Assembly: GCA_946406095.1 (NCBI GenBank)
Contig: CAMJJO010000111.1
Location: 1-5,960 of the forward strand
Origin: an uncultured Bacteroidales bacterium
GTDB lineage: Bacteria; Bacteroidota; Bacteroidia; Bacteroidales; UBA932
Length of the DNA stretch: 5,960 nucleotides
Reading direction: 5' to 3'
Part shown: piece after piece, positions 5,506 through 5,960 of the stretch
Numbering within the stretch: position 1 is the first letter of the stretch
How the letters are laid out: each line of letters opens with the position of its first letter
Notes under the pieces: generated by a model
Databases searched by the model: none
What the model was told of the DNA's origin: nothing
The model's input: the letters and a program-made list of their open reading frames with translations, nothing else
Position numbers and translations under genes: made by a program

Positions 5506-5960
5506 TTCTCAGTTGCAGAACCGACCAGGTCGGCAAAACTCTTCTCGATGCTGTCTCCCAACTCCTTCTCTCCGCCCAACTTAAGCGAATCCGCCAGGAA
5601 ATAGATATAGTTGCCGCAGAGCTCGAATTCATCCTTCGCGAAGCCGTAGAACTCCAGATAGAAGGCCGCTGCAGCCAGCACCTCGTCGGCATACTTCTTC
5701 GCCAGCTCGCGTGCCTTTTCGTTCTGCCCCAGCTTGCAATACAGCTCCACGGTCTTGACCACCATGTAGTCGTTGCCGCTGAAACCGAGGGGCAGGGAGC
5801 AGACGGGGAAGTTCACCATCGCCGCCTCGCTGCGGTCCAGCATCTCCAGAGCACGCTCCGGCTGCCCGGCGGCTATGAACGCGTTCGCGCAGTTCACGTG
5901 GAGGTTGCGTATGCCCATCACCGCCAGGAAAGTGTAGCAGTTCTGGTAGTCCACGAACCA
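5502..5960 (-). CDS. C-terminal part of a DUF2723 / GT117-like membrane protein (5' end outside window)
   Basis: The frame is open from the right edge (reading W-F-V-D-Y-Q-N) to a TGA at 5502-5504, giving 152 residues. The apparent GTG start at 5954 is almost certainly internal. The segment is soluble and helical, with TPR-like pairs (NCANAFIAAGQPERALEMLD and VELYCKLGQNEKARELAKKY). I recognise the pattern DYQN-YTFL...RNLHVNCAN...PLGFSGNDYMVV...FYLEFYGFAKDEFE from the C-terminal end of Bacteroidetes DUF2723 proteins, large multi-pass proteins grouped with GT117 and protein O-mannosyltransferase-like enzymes. This is recall, not an alignment. The membrane and catalytic region would lie outside the window. 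The gene is followed directly, with a 4-bp overlap, by the C26 lipoprotein gene. Confidence 0.75.
   Translation of the reverse strand, partial: WFVDYQNCYTFLAVMGIRNLHVNCANAFIAAGQPERALEMLDRSEAAMVNFPVCSLPLGFSGNDYMVVKTVELYCKLGQNEKARELAKKYADEVLAAAAFYLEFYGFAKDEFELCGNYIYFLADSLKLGGEKELGDSIEKSFADLVGSATEK

Noticed and set aside
1..5960. CRISPR array, mobile element, phage, defence or secretion system
   Set aside because: No spaced direct repeats, transposase, integrase, nuclease or toxin-antitoxin motifs were found; the genes are metabolic, RNA-modifying or envelope proteins.

Overview
This window looks like ordinary chromosomal DNA from a member of the Bacteroidales. The evidence is threefold. The phosphoglycerate kinase carries the long lysine/alanine-rich insertion I associate with Bacteroidetes. 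The starts lack strong Shine-Dalgarno sequences but have close matches to the Bacteroidetes -7 promoter element TAnnTTTG. At the right end, the tail of a DUF2723/GT117-type membrane protein precedes a lipoprotein gene. The DNA is moderately GC-rich, as in Alistipes/Rikenellaceae-like or related uncultured gut and rumen lineages, but I cannot fix the genus.

Left part (1-968): the 3' end of an unrecognised plus-strand gene overlaps tail-to-tail, by 18 bp, a minus-strand gene for a small unknown lipoprotein. That gene and pgk diverge from a 74-bp spacer with promoter cores facing both ways. The lipoprotein promoter lies so close to its ATG that a leaderless mRNA is likely.

Centre (969-4698): pgk (glycolysis) ends at a strong hairpin terminator. 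Next, with its own promoter core, comes a class I SAM-dependent methyltransferase of the RlmI-like rRNA methyltransferase superfamily. Near its 3' end is a striking perfect-frame palindromic segment, which looks like a small mobile or repeat element absorbed into the protein. A 66-bp spacer made largely of a 9-bp tandem repeat leads to a protein with an N-terminal Sel1/TPR-like part, about six MORN repeats and an unassigned beta-rich C-terminal domain.

Right part (4699-5960, minus strand): a peptidase C26 (class I glutamine amidotransferase fold) with a lipoprotein signal lies downstream of, and overlaps by the ATGA arrangement, the C-terminal end of the DUF2723/GT117-like protein. The two are probably translated in a coupled way and both act in the cell envelope.

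The genes do not form one obvious pathway. I see no CRISPR array, tRNA, rRNA, insertion sequence, prophage or defence system. The observation most worth following is the in-frame palindromic element in the methyltransferase gene.
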